In this document: in pieces, positions 1-10,382 of the stretch | Layout of the letters: every line of letters begins with the position of its first letter | Position numbering within the stretch: the first letter of the stretch is position 1 | NCBI GenBank assembly: GCA_002748355.1 | Contig: PDSF01000040.1 | Span: 1 to 64,000 of the forward strand | Source: Planctomycetota bacterium | GTDB lineage: Bacteria > Planctomycetota > UBA1135 > GCA-002748355 | Length of the DNA stretch: 64,000 nucleotides | Reading direction: 5' to 3' | Translations under genes and position numbers: made by a program | The notes under the pieces: generated by a model | Database searches by the model: none | What the model saw: only the letters and a program-made list of their open reading frames with translations | What the model was told of the DNA's origin: nothing

Positions 1-1
1 C

Positions 2-97
2 CTTGCCGGCATCCGCATCGACCACGCCTTCCTCTGCTTCGACCGCCAAGGCCCCGCCTTCTGCAGCAACTGGATCCCCCTCGTCTTCACCAAGTAG
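2..97 (+). CDS. C-terminal end of an unknown protein (5' truncated by window edge)
   Basis: An open frame enters from the left edge and stops at a TAG at 95-97, giving 31 residues that end in NWIPLVFTK. The composition (Ile, Asp, Phe, Cys, Trp) is that of a folded beta-rich domain, whereas the overlapping frame that stays open longer gives only Ala/Ser/Pro/Thr repeats. No function can be assigned from this short tail. A conserved secreted-protein C-terminal domain is possible, but that is a guess. Confidence 0.4.
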   Translation, partial: LAGIRIDHAFLCFDRQGPAFCSNWIPLVFTK

Positions 98-126
98 CAC
101 CGCGCCCTCCCTCGCTTCCCCCGCCG

Positions 127-475
127 GTAAGCGTTGCTTGACGCCCACCTGGATTCCGAGCGCCTGTTGCGGACGCTGTGGGCATGAGACGAAGCCTGGA
201 GGAAATGAGGGCGATTCCGGCCATCCGGGATCGGATGGGACTAAGCCGGTCGGAGCTATCTGAGCGAACTGGCGTGAACCGGTCGACGCTGGCTTCCTGG
301 GGCCGAAAGCTGCGTTTTGAAAAGCGGTCTCGACCTGCAGCGATGGGGCCAAGCTCACGCTGCACGGCTGGAAACGGCTCTTCATGCCAGACGTCGAAGC
401 TGAGCGGGAGTGCCTGCTGGCCTCCGTGCTTTGATTCCGAGTGGAAAGACAGGGTGGGCGTCAAGCAACGCTTAC
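127..475. mobile_element. IS66-like miniature or internally deleted element with 23-bp terminal inverted repeats
   Basis: Bases 127-149 and 453-475 are perfect 23-bp inverted repeats whose outer ends begin GTAAGCG, the terminus typical of IS66-family elements. Between them lies a short frame with a TnpA-like helix-turn-helix, but there is no room for tnpB or tnpC. The element is therefore an internally deleted derivative or MITE-like remnant. The 8 bases on either side (119-126 and 476-483) do not match, so the 8-bp target duplication expected of a recent IS66 insertion is absent. That suggests an old insertion or a rearranged end. If transposase is supplied elsewhere in the genome it could still be mobilised. 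Confidence 0.65.
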
Positions 476-546
476 GAAGACAGTGCCCGCGCTTCCACGC
501 CTGGGTGAGCGAAGTCCAGGAGATGGCCGGGGCTTCCGAGGCTTGA
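178..546 (+). pseudogene. IS66 TnpA-like HTH fragment inside the remnant element
   Basis: A GTG-initiated frame of 122 codons starts 51 bp inside the left inverted repeat, about where tnpA begins in IS66 elements. Residues about 14-45 contain the pattern GLSRSELSERTGVNRSTL followed by SWGRKLR. This resembles the helix-turn-helix of IS66 TnpA (orfA), where a trailing W-x-R-K-L is usual. After about residue 48 the sequence loses any coding character and runs through the right inverted repeat. The gene is therefore taken as a truncated 5' part of tnpA fused to the element's right end, and is probably non-functional. A free-standing small HTH protein is the alternative. Confidence 0.45.
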
Positions 547-560
547 ACTCGGGCTTTTTT
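536..560 (+). terminator. weak candidate terminator
   Basis: A 5-bp stem (CCGAG at 536-540, CTCGG at 548-552) with a 7-nt loop is followed by six T residues at 555-560. The stem is short. It would separate the IS-like remnant from mutS2. Confidence 0.3.
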
Positions 561-688
561 CGGGGGCAGATCCTGGCCTATTGGCTCACGGTCTTGGGGG
601 GGCATGCGGCTGCCGCTGCGGGAATTCTGCTGCGGGTGGGCCTAGGCTCTTCGCCCCTTTGGGCTTTGTTGGCTTGGCTTTGCTTGCT

Positions 689-2773
<2,085 letters not shown>

Positions 2774-2850
2774 TGGGCTGCCCATGGTCGTACTCGCCCT
2801 ATTTTTTTGAATCGGAGCTCAGGCGCTTCCGGGGGCGCGAGGAGGAAGGC

Positions 2851-3357
2851 ATGGCTAGCCACGAATCCCAAGTTCCCCGTACTCCCGAGAGTTCGGAGCC
2901 TGGCCAGAAGCCAGCGGGCTCCGAGTCCGAGGGGAGTGAGAGGCGCCGCGTGCTCCTGATCGACAACGATCCGGGCGTGATGCAGGTCATCGAGACGATG
3001 CTGAAGGAATACGGCTTGGACGTGGACTGTGTGCCTTCGGCGGAAGCTGGCTTGAAGGCTTTGGAGACGAGCGCGAGTTCGGATCTCGGGCAGAGCTACG
3101 GCGCTGTGATGTTGGATCTGCGCATGCCGGGTATGGGGGGGCTCGGTTTCCTGGAAGAAGTGCGGGAGCGCAATGCGCCCCCCGTCATCGTGCTTTCTGG
3201 CTACATCTCGGTCGAGGATCGGCGCCGCATCGACTCTCACGTCATCGTGGATAGCGTCTTCGAGAAGCCCTTTGACCTGATCGACCTGGCCACGCATGTG
3301 CTCAGGATCGTTGGCGAGGGATCTCCGGGCCAGCGGGCTTTGGACTGGGGAGAGTGA
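2851..3357 (+). CDS. stand-alone response-regulator receiver protein
   Basis: The 168-residue protein has a Ser/Glu-rich N-terminal tail of about 30 residues followed by one CheY-like receiver domain. Acidic residues DND lie near 40, the phospho-acceptor is Asp89 in the motif MLDLRMPGMGG, and the conserved Lys sits in EKPFD near the end. There is no output domain, so it probably acts by protein contact, as CheY or Spo0F do. The ATG at 2851 is chosen because GGAGG stands a few bases upstream; an in-frame extension to 2746 overlaps mutS2 and is not needed. The last 4 bp overlap aroC. No histidine kinase lies nearby, so its partner is unknown. Confidence 0.88.
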   Translation: MASHESQVPRTPESSEPGQKPAGSESEGSERRRVLLIDNDPGVMQVIETMLKEYGLDVDCVPSAEAGLKALETSASSDLGQSYGAVMLDLRMPGMGGLGFLEEVRERNAPPVIVLSGYISVEDRRRIDSHVIVDSVFEKPFDLIDLATHVLRIVGEGSPGQRALDWGE

Positions 3358-4520
3358 GCTTGGGGCTCAGTTTTCGCACGGCCGGCGAATCGCATGGCCG
3401 CGGCTTGGTGGCGATTCTTGAAGGGTTGCCCAAGGGCTTGCCCATCGACACCGCCTTTGTTGACAGGCAGCTGCGCCGCCGGCAGGGGGGCTATGGCCGT
3501 GGCGGCCGTCAGCGTATCGAATCCGACCATGTAGAGGTCCTGACAGGGATCTACCGCGGACGGAGCATCGACGCGCCGCTCGCCCTCTGGGTCGAGAACC
3601 GCGATGACAAGATCGAAGAGCTGCCCGAGCCGACGCGGCCGCGGCCGGGGCATGTTGACCTGGTCGGCTGCCAGCGCCACGGCGATCGCGATATTCGGGC
3701 CTGCTTGGAGCGGGCCTCGGCTCGGGAGACTGCGGCGCGGGTTGCGGCCGGCGCCGTGGCCCAGCTGCTCTTGCGGGAGCTGGGGCTTGCGGTGCTCGGG
3801 CACGTTGTCGAGCTCGGTGGGGTTTGCACCGGGCAGGAGCGAGGGGCGGGACTGGAGTCACTGAGTGATCTGGAGCGGGCGCGAGAGCGGGTTGAGGCGA
3901 GCCCCTTTGGGGTTTTGCCTGAGGGCTGGGACGGGCGTTTGCGCGATGCGGTGGATCGCGTGGCGAAGCAGGGGGATAGCCTCGGCGGGGTTGTCGAGGT
4001 AGTTGCCGTCGGTATGCCGCCGGGGCTCGGCTCCTATGCGCAGTGGAATGAGCGCTTGGACGGACGCCTGGCCCAGGCGCTGATCTCGATCCAGGCCTTC
4101 AAGGGGGTGGAGATTGGTCTCGGCTTCGATTCTGCGCGGCAGCCCGGTAGCGAAGTGCATGACGAGATCATTCGGAGCGACGATGGCTCGGTTCGCCGCC
4201 GCAGCAATCGGGCCGGGGGCATCGAGGGCGGGCTCAGTACCGGTGAGCCCATCGTGCTGCGCGCGGCCAAGAAGCCGATTGCGACAGTTCGGAGGCGCTT
4301 GGCGTCGATCGACCTGAAGGATGGCTCTCCGGCCGAGGCGGGCTTTGAGAGAAGCGACGTCACTGCGGTTCCGGCAGCGGCGGTCATTGCCGAGGCCATG
4401 GTGGCCCTGATTTTGGCGGATGCAGTCCTGACCTTCTTCGCTGGGGCCCATGTGGATCTGCTGCGGGCTGCCTGCGAGGCGCATCGGGAACGGGCTGCGA
4501 AGCTTTGGGAGCAGGGCTGA
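3354..4520 (+). CDS. aroC: chorismate synthase
   Basis: AroC converts 5-enolpyruvylshikimate-3-phosphate to chorismate, using reduced FMN, in the last step of the shikimate pathway. The 388 residues match the family length. The N-terminal motif FRTAGESHG, the central segment RHGDRDIRACLERASARET (the RASxRET signature) and the later GGIEGGLSTGEPI with the following AAKKPIATV are all present. It starts at a GTG that overlaps the stop of the upstream receiver gene by 4 bp, so translation is likely coupled. The usual Arg-His-Asp near the C-terminus reads CEAHRER here, a modest departure in a variable region. Confidence 0.95.
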   Translation: MSLGLSFRTAGESHGRGLVAILEGLPKGLPIDTAFVDRQLRRRQGGYGRGGRQRIESDHVEVLTGIYRGRSIDAPLALWVENRDDKIEELPEPTRPRPGHVDLVGCQRHGDRDIRACLERASARETAARVAAGAVAQLLLRELGLAVLGHVVELGGVCTGQERGAGLESLSDLERARERVEASPFGVLPEGWDGRLRDAVDRVAKQGDSLGGVVEVVAVGMPPGLGSYAQWNERLDGRLAQALISIQAFKGVEIGLGFDSARQPGSEVHDEIIRSDDGSVRRRSNRAGGIEGGLSTGEPIVLRAAKKPIATVRRRLASIDLKDGSPAEAGFERSDVTAVPAAAVIAEAMVALILADAVLTFFAGAHVDLLRAACEAHRERAAKLWEQG

Positions 4521-4613
4521 GGGGCTCGGCGTGAAAAGCCAGGCTTTCGTAAGCGTGTGCTTGCACTCGCCTCAAGGGGGTCTATCTTGTCCCGCCTTTC
4601 TCCGGAGCATCGC

Positions 4614-4689
4614 GCTAGCGTAGCTCAATTGGCAGAGCTCCTGTTTTGTAAACAGGAGGTTATGGGTTCGAGTCCCATCGCTAGCTCCA
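4614..4689 (+). tRNA. thrU: tRNA-Thr (anticodon TGT)
   Basis: Acceptor arm GCTAGCG (4614-4620) pairs with CGCTAGC (4679-4685), and the CCA end is encoded (4687-4689). The anticodon stem CCTGT/ACAGG encloses TTTGTAA, giving anticodon TGT. The T-arm GGTTCGAGTCC is canonical. It is the first gene of a four-tRNA cluster ahead of tuf, in the same order as the tufB operon of Escherichia coli. Confidence 0.97.
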
Positions 4690-4838
4690 CCAACGGTTTG
4701 CCGGGTTCGGCGGCCTTGGCAGGGGCGGCGAGTGAAAGGCTCGGGCCCGTGCAATGGGGCCGCAACCGTGGGGCACCGGAGGAGACTCGGTCGAGATGGA
4801 AGCCGTTCGCGTTCGCGTGGAAGGCTTCGTGCGACAGG

Positions 4839-4923
<85 letters not shown>

Positions 4924-5078
4924 AGCGCTCTGCCGAGCTCATAGATCCTTCGTTTCGGAACTATGCCGCGAGGCAGGGGACCGAGTGCGGGTGACGGGCG
5001 TTTCTTCGGCATCGGCTGGGGCGTCCCACCTGCGCCCGGAAGACTGCATCAGGTGCAGTGACAGCGAGGGCGCTCTTA

Positions 5079-5152
5079 GCGGGCGTAGCTCAACGGTAGA
5101 GCCCCAGCCTTCCAAGCTGGTTGTGAGGGTTCGATTCCCTTCGCCCGCTCCA
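5079..5152 (+). tRNA. glyT: tRNA-Gly (anticodon TCC)
   Basis: Acceptor GCGGGCG (5079-5085) pairs with CGCCCGC (5142-5148) and CCA is encoded. The anticodon stem CCAGC/GCTGG encloses CTTCCAA, giving TCC. Confidence 0.97.
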
Positions 5153-5172
5153 GACAAACAAGACAACAGCAG

Positions 5173-5247
<75 letters not shown>

Positions 5248-5443
5248 AGACAGGCTTCGGACAATCCGTTGCCTGGTCCCAGGACGTGACGAGCTTTGCG
5301 GCTCCGCCCGAACTCGTGTTCGGGGACCACGACTACACCATTCACTGACCGATACGACGAACGATCGAGGGGGGCTCGCTCCCGGGATGCGCAAGGCCAA
5401 CGCGCACCAAACAGCCCACCCCCTTCGCGACTAGGAGAGCAAG

Positions 5444-6646
<1,203 letters not shown>

Positions 6647-6727
6647 TTTCGATGATGACGGAGTAGGGCCCGATGGTCCTGCTCCTCTCCGGGAGCTGTG
6701 GCGAGCTAGCCTCGCTCCCGGGCACAA

Positions 6728-6803
6728 AGGAGAGTAGCTCAATTGGTAGAGCACTGGTTTCCAAAACCAGCGGTTGGGGGTTCGAGTCCCTCCTCTCCTG
6801 CCA
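6728..6803 (+). tRNA. trpT: tRNA-Trp (anticodon CCA)
   Basis: Acceptor AGGAGAG (6728-6734) pairs with CTCTCCT (6793-6799), with discriminator G and encoded CCA. The anticodon loop TTCCAAA lies between CTGGT and ACCAG, giving CCA. It lies between tuf and secE, as in many bacteria; rpmG, often found here, is absent. Confidence 0.97.
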
Positions 6804-6863
6804 ATCATTAGTGAAGCTCGGCTTCAGGGATGCTTACCCTCAGGGCAAAGCGAGGAGATCACC

Positions 6864-7292
6864 GTGGCATACAAGCGTGAACAGGGGCGATACGTAAGGC
6901 TCGCCTCGTTCTGGCTCATCTGGGGGCTGATCTTCTATGGCTGCATCGACTTGCGCTATTCGCTTGAGTCGTGGGGGCTGCCGGAGTTCTTCAGCAGCAC
7001 CCTCGCCCACTTGCCCGTGATCCAGAATGTCACGCCGATCTCGCTCTTTGCATGGATCGTGCTGCCGCTGATCTCGATGTTCGTGGTGCTGCGCATCCTC
7101 AATAAGCCGAAGATCGCTGACTACTTGATCGAGACCGAAGTCGAGCTGCGCAAGGTCGCGTGGCCGAGCTTCAAGGATACGCGTTCGGCCTCTATTGTTG
7201 TGGTCGTGACCGTGTTGATCCTCGCGCTGTTCTTAACCGGCGCTGACATCGTCCTGAACTGGGGCGTGCATCAACTGATCTTTCCCCGCTGA
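6864..7292 (+). CDS. secE: preprotein translocase subunit SecE (three-segment form)
   Basis: SecE is the small essential clamp subunit of the SecYEG channel in the inner membrane. The 142 residues contain hydrophobic segments near 13-32 and 58-80, then the conserved amphipathic helix ELRKVAWPSFKDTRSAS (about 97-113) and the last membrane segment. This is the long form, as in E. coli, rather than the roughly 65-residue minimal form. The GTG at 6864 is chosen because AGGAG lies 6 bp before it; the open frame upstream runs into tRNA-Trp. It is followed by nusG after 21 bp, the usual pair. Confidence 0.93.
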   Translation: MAYKREQGRYVRLASFWLIWGLIFYGCIDLRYSLESWGLPEFFSSTLAHLPVIQNVTPISLFAWIVLPLISMFVVLRILNKPKIADYLIETEVELRKVAWPSFKDTRSASIVVVVTVLILALFLTGADIVLNWGVHQLIFPR

Positions 7293-7313
7293 TCCCTAGC
7301 ACTGGAGCCGATC

Positions 7314-7844
7314 GTGACGGCGAACTGGTACATCATCCGCGTGCAGGTAGGGCGTGAAGATCGCATCCGCGAGAACCTCCTTCGTCGAGTGAAGCAGGAG
7401 GGGCTTGAGGACAAGGTCCTCGACGTGCTGCTGCCTGTAGAGACGATCACCGATCTCAAGGGTGGCAAGAAGCGGACGACCAAGCGCAAGCTCTTCCCTG
7501 GGTACCTGATGGTGCACATGGAGCTCTGTGACGAGGTTTGGTTCCTGCTGCGCGAAACGAATGGTTTTGGCGACTTCGTCGGTGGTGGCCGCAACCCCGT
7601 GCCGATGAGCCCAGACGAGATCGAGGGCATCCTCCGGACGATGGAGGACTCGAAGGAGAAGCCCAAGCTGCCGGTCAACTTCAAGAAGGGCGACCGGGTG
7701 AAGATCAACTCGGGTCACTTCGAGAACTTTGACGGGACCGTCGACGAGGTGAATGTCGAGAAGGGCTCGGTGCGAGTGATCGTGACCATCTTCGGGCGTG
7801 CGACGCCGGTGGATCTCACCTATTGGGAACTCGAGCAGGCCTAG
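7314..7844 (+). CDS. nusG: transcription termination/antitermination protein NusG
   Basis: NusG binds RNA polymerase and couples it to Rho or to the ribosome. The 176-residue protein has the NGN domain at the start (ANWYIIRVQVGRE), the characteristic KLFPGYLMVHM near 60-70, and a C-terminal KOW domain beginning FKKGDRVKINSGHFENFDGTV. It starts at GTG with GGAG upstream and lies 21 bp after secE. The usual next genes (rplK, rplA, rplJ, rplL, rpoB) do not follow. A strong terminator closes the transcript 40 bp after the stop. Confidence 0.96.
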   Translation: MTANWYIIRVQVGREDRIRENLLRRVKQEGLEDKVLDVLLPVETITDLKGGKKRTTKRKLFPGYLMVHMELCDEVWFLLRETNGFGDFVGGGRNPVPMSPDEIEGILRTMEDSKEKPKLPVNFKKGDRVKINSGHFENFDGTVDEVNVEKGSVRVIVTIFGRATPVDLTYWELEQA

Positions 7845-7885
7845 CTCTTTTCTTGGCTGTCTGATCTTGGCTGCCTGAGTGCTGG

Positions 7886-7933
7886 CCTCAAACGAAAACA
7901 GGGAGCCTGCGGGCTCCCTGTTTTCGTTTGAGG
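7886..7933. terminator. strong bidirectional terminator after nusG
   Basis: Bases 7886-7907 and 7912-7933 are perfect inverted repeats (22 bp, loop TGCG). The inner GC-rich stem GGGAGCC/GGCTCCC is followed by TGTTTTCGTTT on the plus strand and by the same T-rich tract on the minus strand. It can therefore stop transcription from nusG and from the opposing carboxylase gene. Confidence 0.85.
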
Positions 7934-8006
7934 GGTGCTGGTTTTGGGCGGCAGTGAGGCTGATCCTGCTTCGCGACAGTGGGCCGCGGAGAGGTCGGCC
8001 GGAAAC

Positions 8007-8057
8007 GTCGACGGGGAGGGCTGGCGAACCCTAGATTCGCCAGCTCTCCCCGTCGAC
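8007..8057. repeat. second long inverted repeat between nusG and the carboxylase gene
   Basis: Bases 8007-8028 and 8036-8057 form a 22-bp inverted repeat with one G-T mismatch and a 7-nt loop. There is no T-run on either side, so it is not a classical intrinsic terminator. It lies 59 bp beyond the stop of the minus-strand gene. It may protect the mRNA 3' end or be a second, factor-assisted terminator. Confidence 0.6.
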
Positions 8058-8115
8058 AGCTGCCAAGCAGCCGTTCGTACGATGGCCACTTGCGCGGCAA
8101 TTCGCAGCGGTCTTG

Positions 8116-10071
8116 CTAGCTGCTCAGCACCACGAGCCGTTCGCCCCGGGCGACGTTGGCGCCTTCTTCAGAGCAGATCTTCGCGACGGTGCCGGCGGTG
8201 GGGGCAACGATCTCGTTGCTCATCTTCATGGCCTCAAGAGTGACCAGGGCCTGGCCCTCGGTGACGCTGTCGCCTTCGGAAACCATGTACTCGATCACGG
8301 TGCCGGCCATGGGGGCGCTGACTTCGGACTGCCCCTCTTCCAGGGCGGCGGATCCGTTCGAGTTCTTGGCTACAGCTGGGGCCGGCCTGCTTGCGACCGG
8401 GGCCGGAACCGGGGTGGCAGGTGTGGGGCGTCGCCGGTAACTGGGCGTCGGGATCGGCGCCGGGGCGGCCAAGGGGTCGCCTGCGACCTGGACCTCGAAG
8501 ACCTCGCCGTCCAGGGCGATGGTCAGGGTCTGGGCGTCTTCGGGCAGCTCGGGCTCAGGCCGTTTCTCCTCGAGTTCACCGGTAATGGCCTTGTTGATCA
8601 GCTCGTCCTCGCGCTTCACATCCTCCAGGCTGACGGGGGCTTCGCCAGGCATGCGATCGGTCAGCTTGAAGTGGTAGCGGAGGTAGTCCTTTCCGGTGCG
8701 CGGATACAGGGCGTAGATGCAGATGTGATCCATATCGGGCTCACCATGGCGTCCAGCCTCGCTGTAGATGGCCTTCACCTGATCGACCACCTCGTCCATC
8801 TCCGGCTCCAGCACGTCGGCGGGGCGGCAGGTGATGGGGGTTTCGCCCCGCTCGTAGCCCTTGAGGCAGGTGGCTTGCACCTTGGGGTCGATCTTGGTGG
8901 GCGTTTTGCCATAGAGGCCGTAGCACATGTCCTTGACCTGCTGGCTGACCACTTTGTAGCGGCCACTCAGCACGTTCATGACGGCTTGGGTGCCGACGAT
9001 CTGGCTGGTGGGGGTGACCAGGGGGACGGTGCCTAGGTCGGCCCGGCAGCGGGGCAGTTCTTCGTAGACCTCGGGCAAGCGGTCGAGAGCGTTGGCCTGC
9101 TTCAGCTGGTTGACCATATTGCTCTGCATGCCGCCGGGGGTTTGGTGAATGAGGACTCCGGTGTCGATGACGGCGGTGCGGCTGGTGTCGCGGAACTGCC
9201 GCAGCTTGGGGGCCACCTTCTCCAGCAGGGCGCCGGTGTCGGCGAGGGCATTTAGGTCCAGGCCGGTGTCGCGAGGATGGCCGTCGAGGGACACCACTAT
9301 GGGTTCGATGGCAGGCTGGCTGCTGCGCATGGCGAAGGGAGCCAGGGCGCAGTCCACTACGTCGACACCCGCGTCGATGGCGCGCATGTAGGCCATGGCC
9401 GCCATGCCACTGGTGAAGTGGGTGTGCAGCTGCAAGGGGATGTCGAAGTGCTTCTTGTACAGCTTCACCAAGTATTCGGCATCCTGGGGGCAGATCATGC
9501 CGGCCATGTCTTTGATGCAGAGGCTGTCCGCCCCCAGCTCGACCATGCCGCGCGCCTTTTCCAGGTAATACTCTTCGTTGAAGACCGGGCCGCCTATGCG
9601 ACGTTCGGTAATCGTGTAGCAGATAACGCCCTGGAGGTGCTTGCCGCAGGCCTTAATAACGGCGGCAGGCTTTTCGATATTGCGCGGGTCGTTCAGAGCA
9701 TCGAAGGTGCGGAAAATATCCACGCCCACATCGGCTGCGTGCTTGATGAACGTTTCGACTACGTCATCGGGATAGTTGCGGTAGCCCACCAGGTTCTGGC
9801 CGCGCAACAGCATTTGGAAAGGAGTGCGCGGGGCCACCCGGCGTAGCTGCCGCAGGCGGTCGAAGGGGTTCTCCTGCAGGTAGCGGTGCATTACATCGAA
9901 GGTGGCCCCGCCCCAGACCTCTAGGCTGTGGAAACCGAGTTTGTCCAGCTCGGCAGCCACTTCCAGCATGTCTTCCGTGCGCATGCGGGTGGCATAGAGG
10001 CTCTGGTGTCCATCCCGCAGCGTTGTATCGGTGATCCGCAGTCGGTTGCGGTTTTGGATATCGGTGCTCAT
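8116..10071 (-). CDS. carboxyltransferase 5S / OadA-type subunit with C-terminal biotinyl domain
   Basis: The 651-residue protein has an HMGL-like TIM barrel (about 10-275) with the metal-binding TLRDGHQSL and HTHFTSGMA motifs. A PYC/OadA conserved domain follows (about 295-495), then a Pro/Ala-rich linker and a biotinyl domain with biotin-acceptor Lys616 in EAMKM. This architecture matches oxaloacetate decarboxylase alpha, pyruvate carboxylase B, or a transcarboxylase 5S subunit fused to its 1.3S carrier. With a 12S-type gene just upstream in the same operon and no sodium-pump beta subunit, a methylmalonyl-CoA:pyruvate (oxaloacetate) transcarboxylase role is the likeliest inference. No biotin carboxylase gene is nearby. 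Confidence 0.9.
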   Translation of the reverse strand: MSTDIQNRNRLRITDTTLRDGHQSLYATRMRTEDMLEVAAELDKLGFHSLEVWGGATFDVMHRYLQENPFDRLRQLRRVAPRTPFQMLLRGQNLVGYRNYPDDVVETFIKHAADVGVDIFRTFDALNDPRNIEKPAAVIKACGKHLQGVICYTITERRIGGPVFNEEYYLEKARGMVELGADSLCIKDMAGMICPQDAEYLVKLYKKHFDIPLQLHTHFTSGMAAMAYMRAIDAGVDVVDCALAPFAMRSSQPAIEPIVVSLDGHPRDTGLDLNALADTGALLEKVAPKLRQFRDTSRTAVIDTGVLIHQTPGGMQSNMVNQLKQANALDRLPEVYEELPRCRADLGTVPLVTPTSQIVGTQAVMNVLSGRYKVVSQQVKDMCYGLYGKTPTKIDPKVQATCLKGYERGETPITCRPADVLEPEMDEVVDQVKAIYSEAGRHGEPDMDHICIYALYPRTGKDYLRYHFKLTDRMPGEAPVSLEDVKREDELINKAITGELEEKRPEPELPEDAQTLTIALDGEVFEVQVAGDPLAAPAPIPTPSYRRRPTPATPVPAPVASRPAPAVAKNSNGSAALEEGQSEVSAPMAGTVIEYMVSEGDSVTEGQALVTLEAMKMSNEIVAPTAGTVAKICSEEGANVARGERLVVLSS

Positions 10072-10183
10072 TTGTATCTTTCCCGGTTCCCGGGGCAGAG
10101 AATAAGTTTCGTGAGTCGCAGAGTGCTTGTCGCAGCTCGTCGCTGGCGGCGCTCTGTCGCCATGCGAGTTCTGCAGCGACCTG

Positions 10184-10372
10184 CTAGGCGCGCTGCCACA
10201 TGCGGCGTTGGATCATCATGGTGACTTGCATCGTTTCCTGGCGACCGCTTAGGCCCCAGGCCGAGGCTTCGGGCCTTTTCATGGGGATGAGGGTCGCCGC
10301 AGCGCGCTGGCGTCTCAGGTAGGCTGAAGCGGCAGCGAGGATGATGGCTTTCTTCTTCTTGTCGCTGATCAT
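10184..10372 (-). CDS. small conserved-looking protein between the two carboxyltransferase genes
   Basis: This 62-residue frame lies between the 5S- and 12S-type genes in the same direction, with an AGGAAAA ribosome site upstream. It begins with a Lys-rich helix (MISDKKKKAIILAAASAYLR), has a Pro-containing middle, and ends WGLSGRQETM followed by RRMWQRA. A helix, a linker and a W-x-L-x-GR-x-x-x-M / RR-x-W ending recalls small accessory subunits of biotin-dependent acyl-CoA decarboxylases and carboxylases. No specific family can be named with certainty. Its position strongly suggests an assembly or structural subunit of this complex. A chance frame is possible but unlikely given spacing and composition. 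Confidence 0.65.
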   Translation of the reverse strand: MISDKKKKAIILAAASAYLRRQRAAATLIPMKRPEASAWGLSGRQETMQVTMMIQRRMWQRA

Positions 10373-10382
10373 GACGGTTTTC

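Noticed and set aside
3..263. Plus-strand 86-codon frame at the left edge
   Set aside because: Its product is mostly Ala/Ser/Pro/Thr from out-of-frame GC-rich codons. The overlapping frame ending at 97 looks like a real protein tail.
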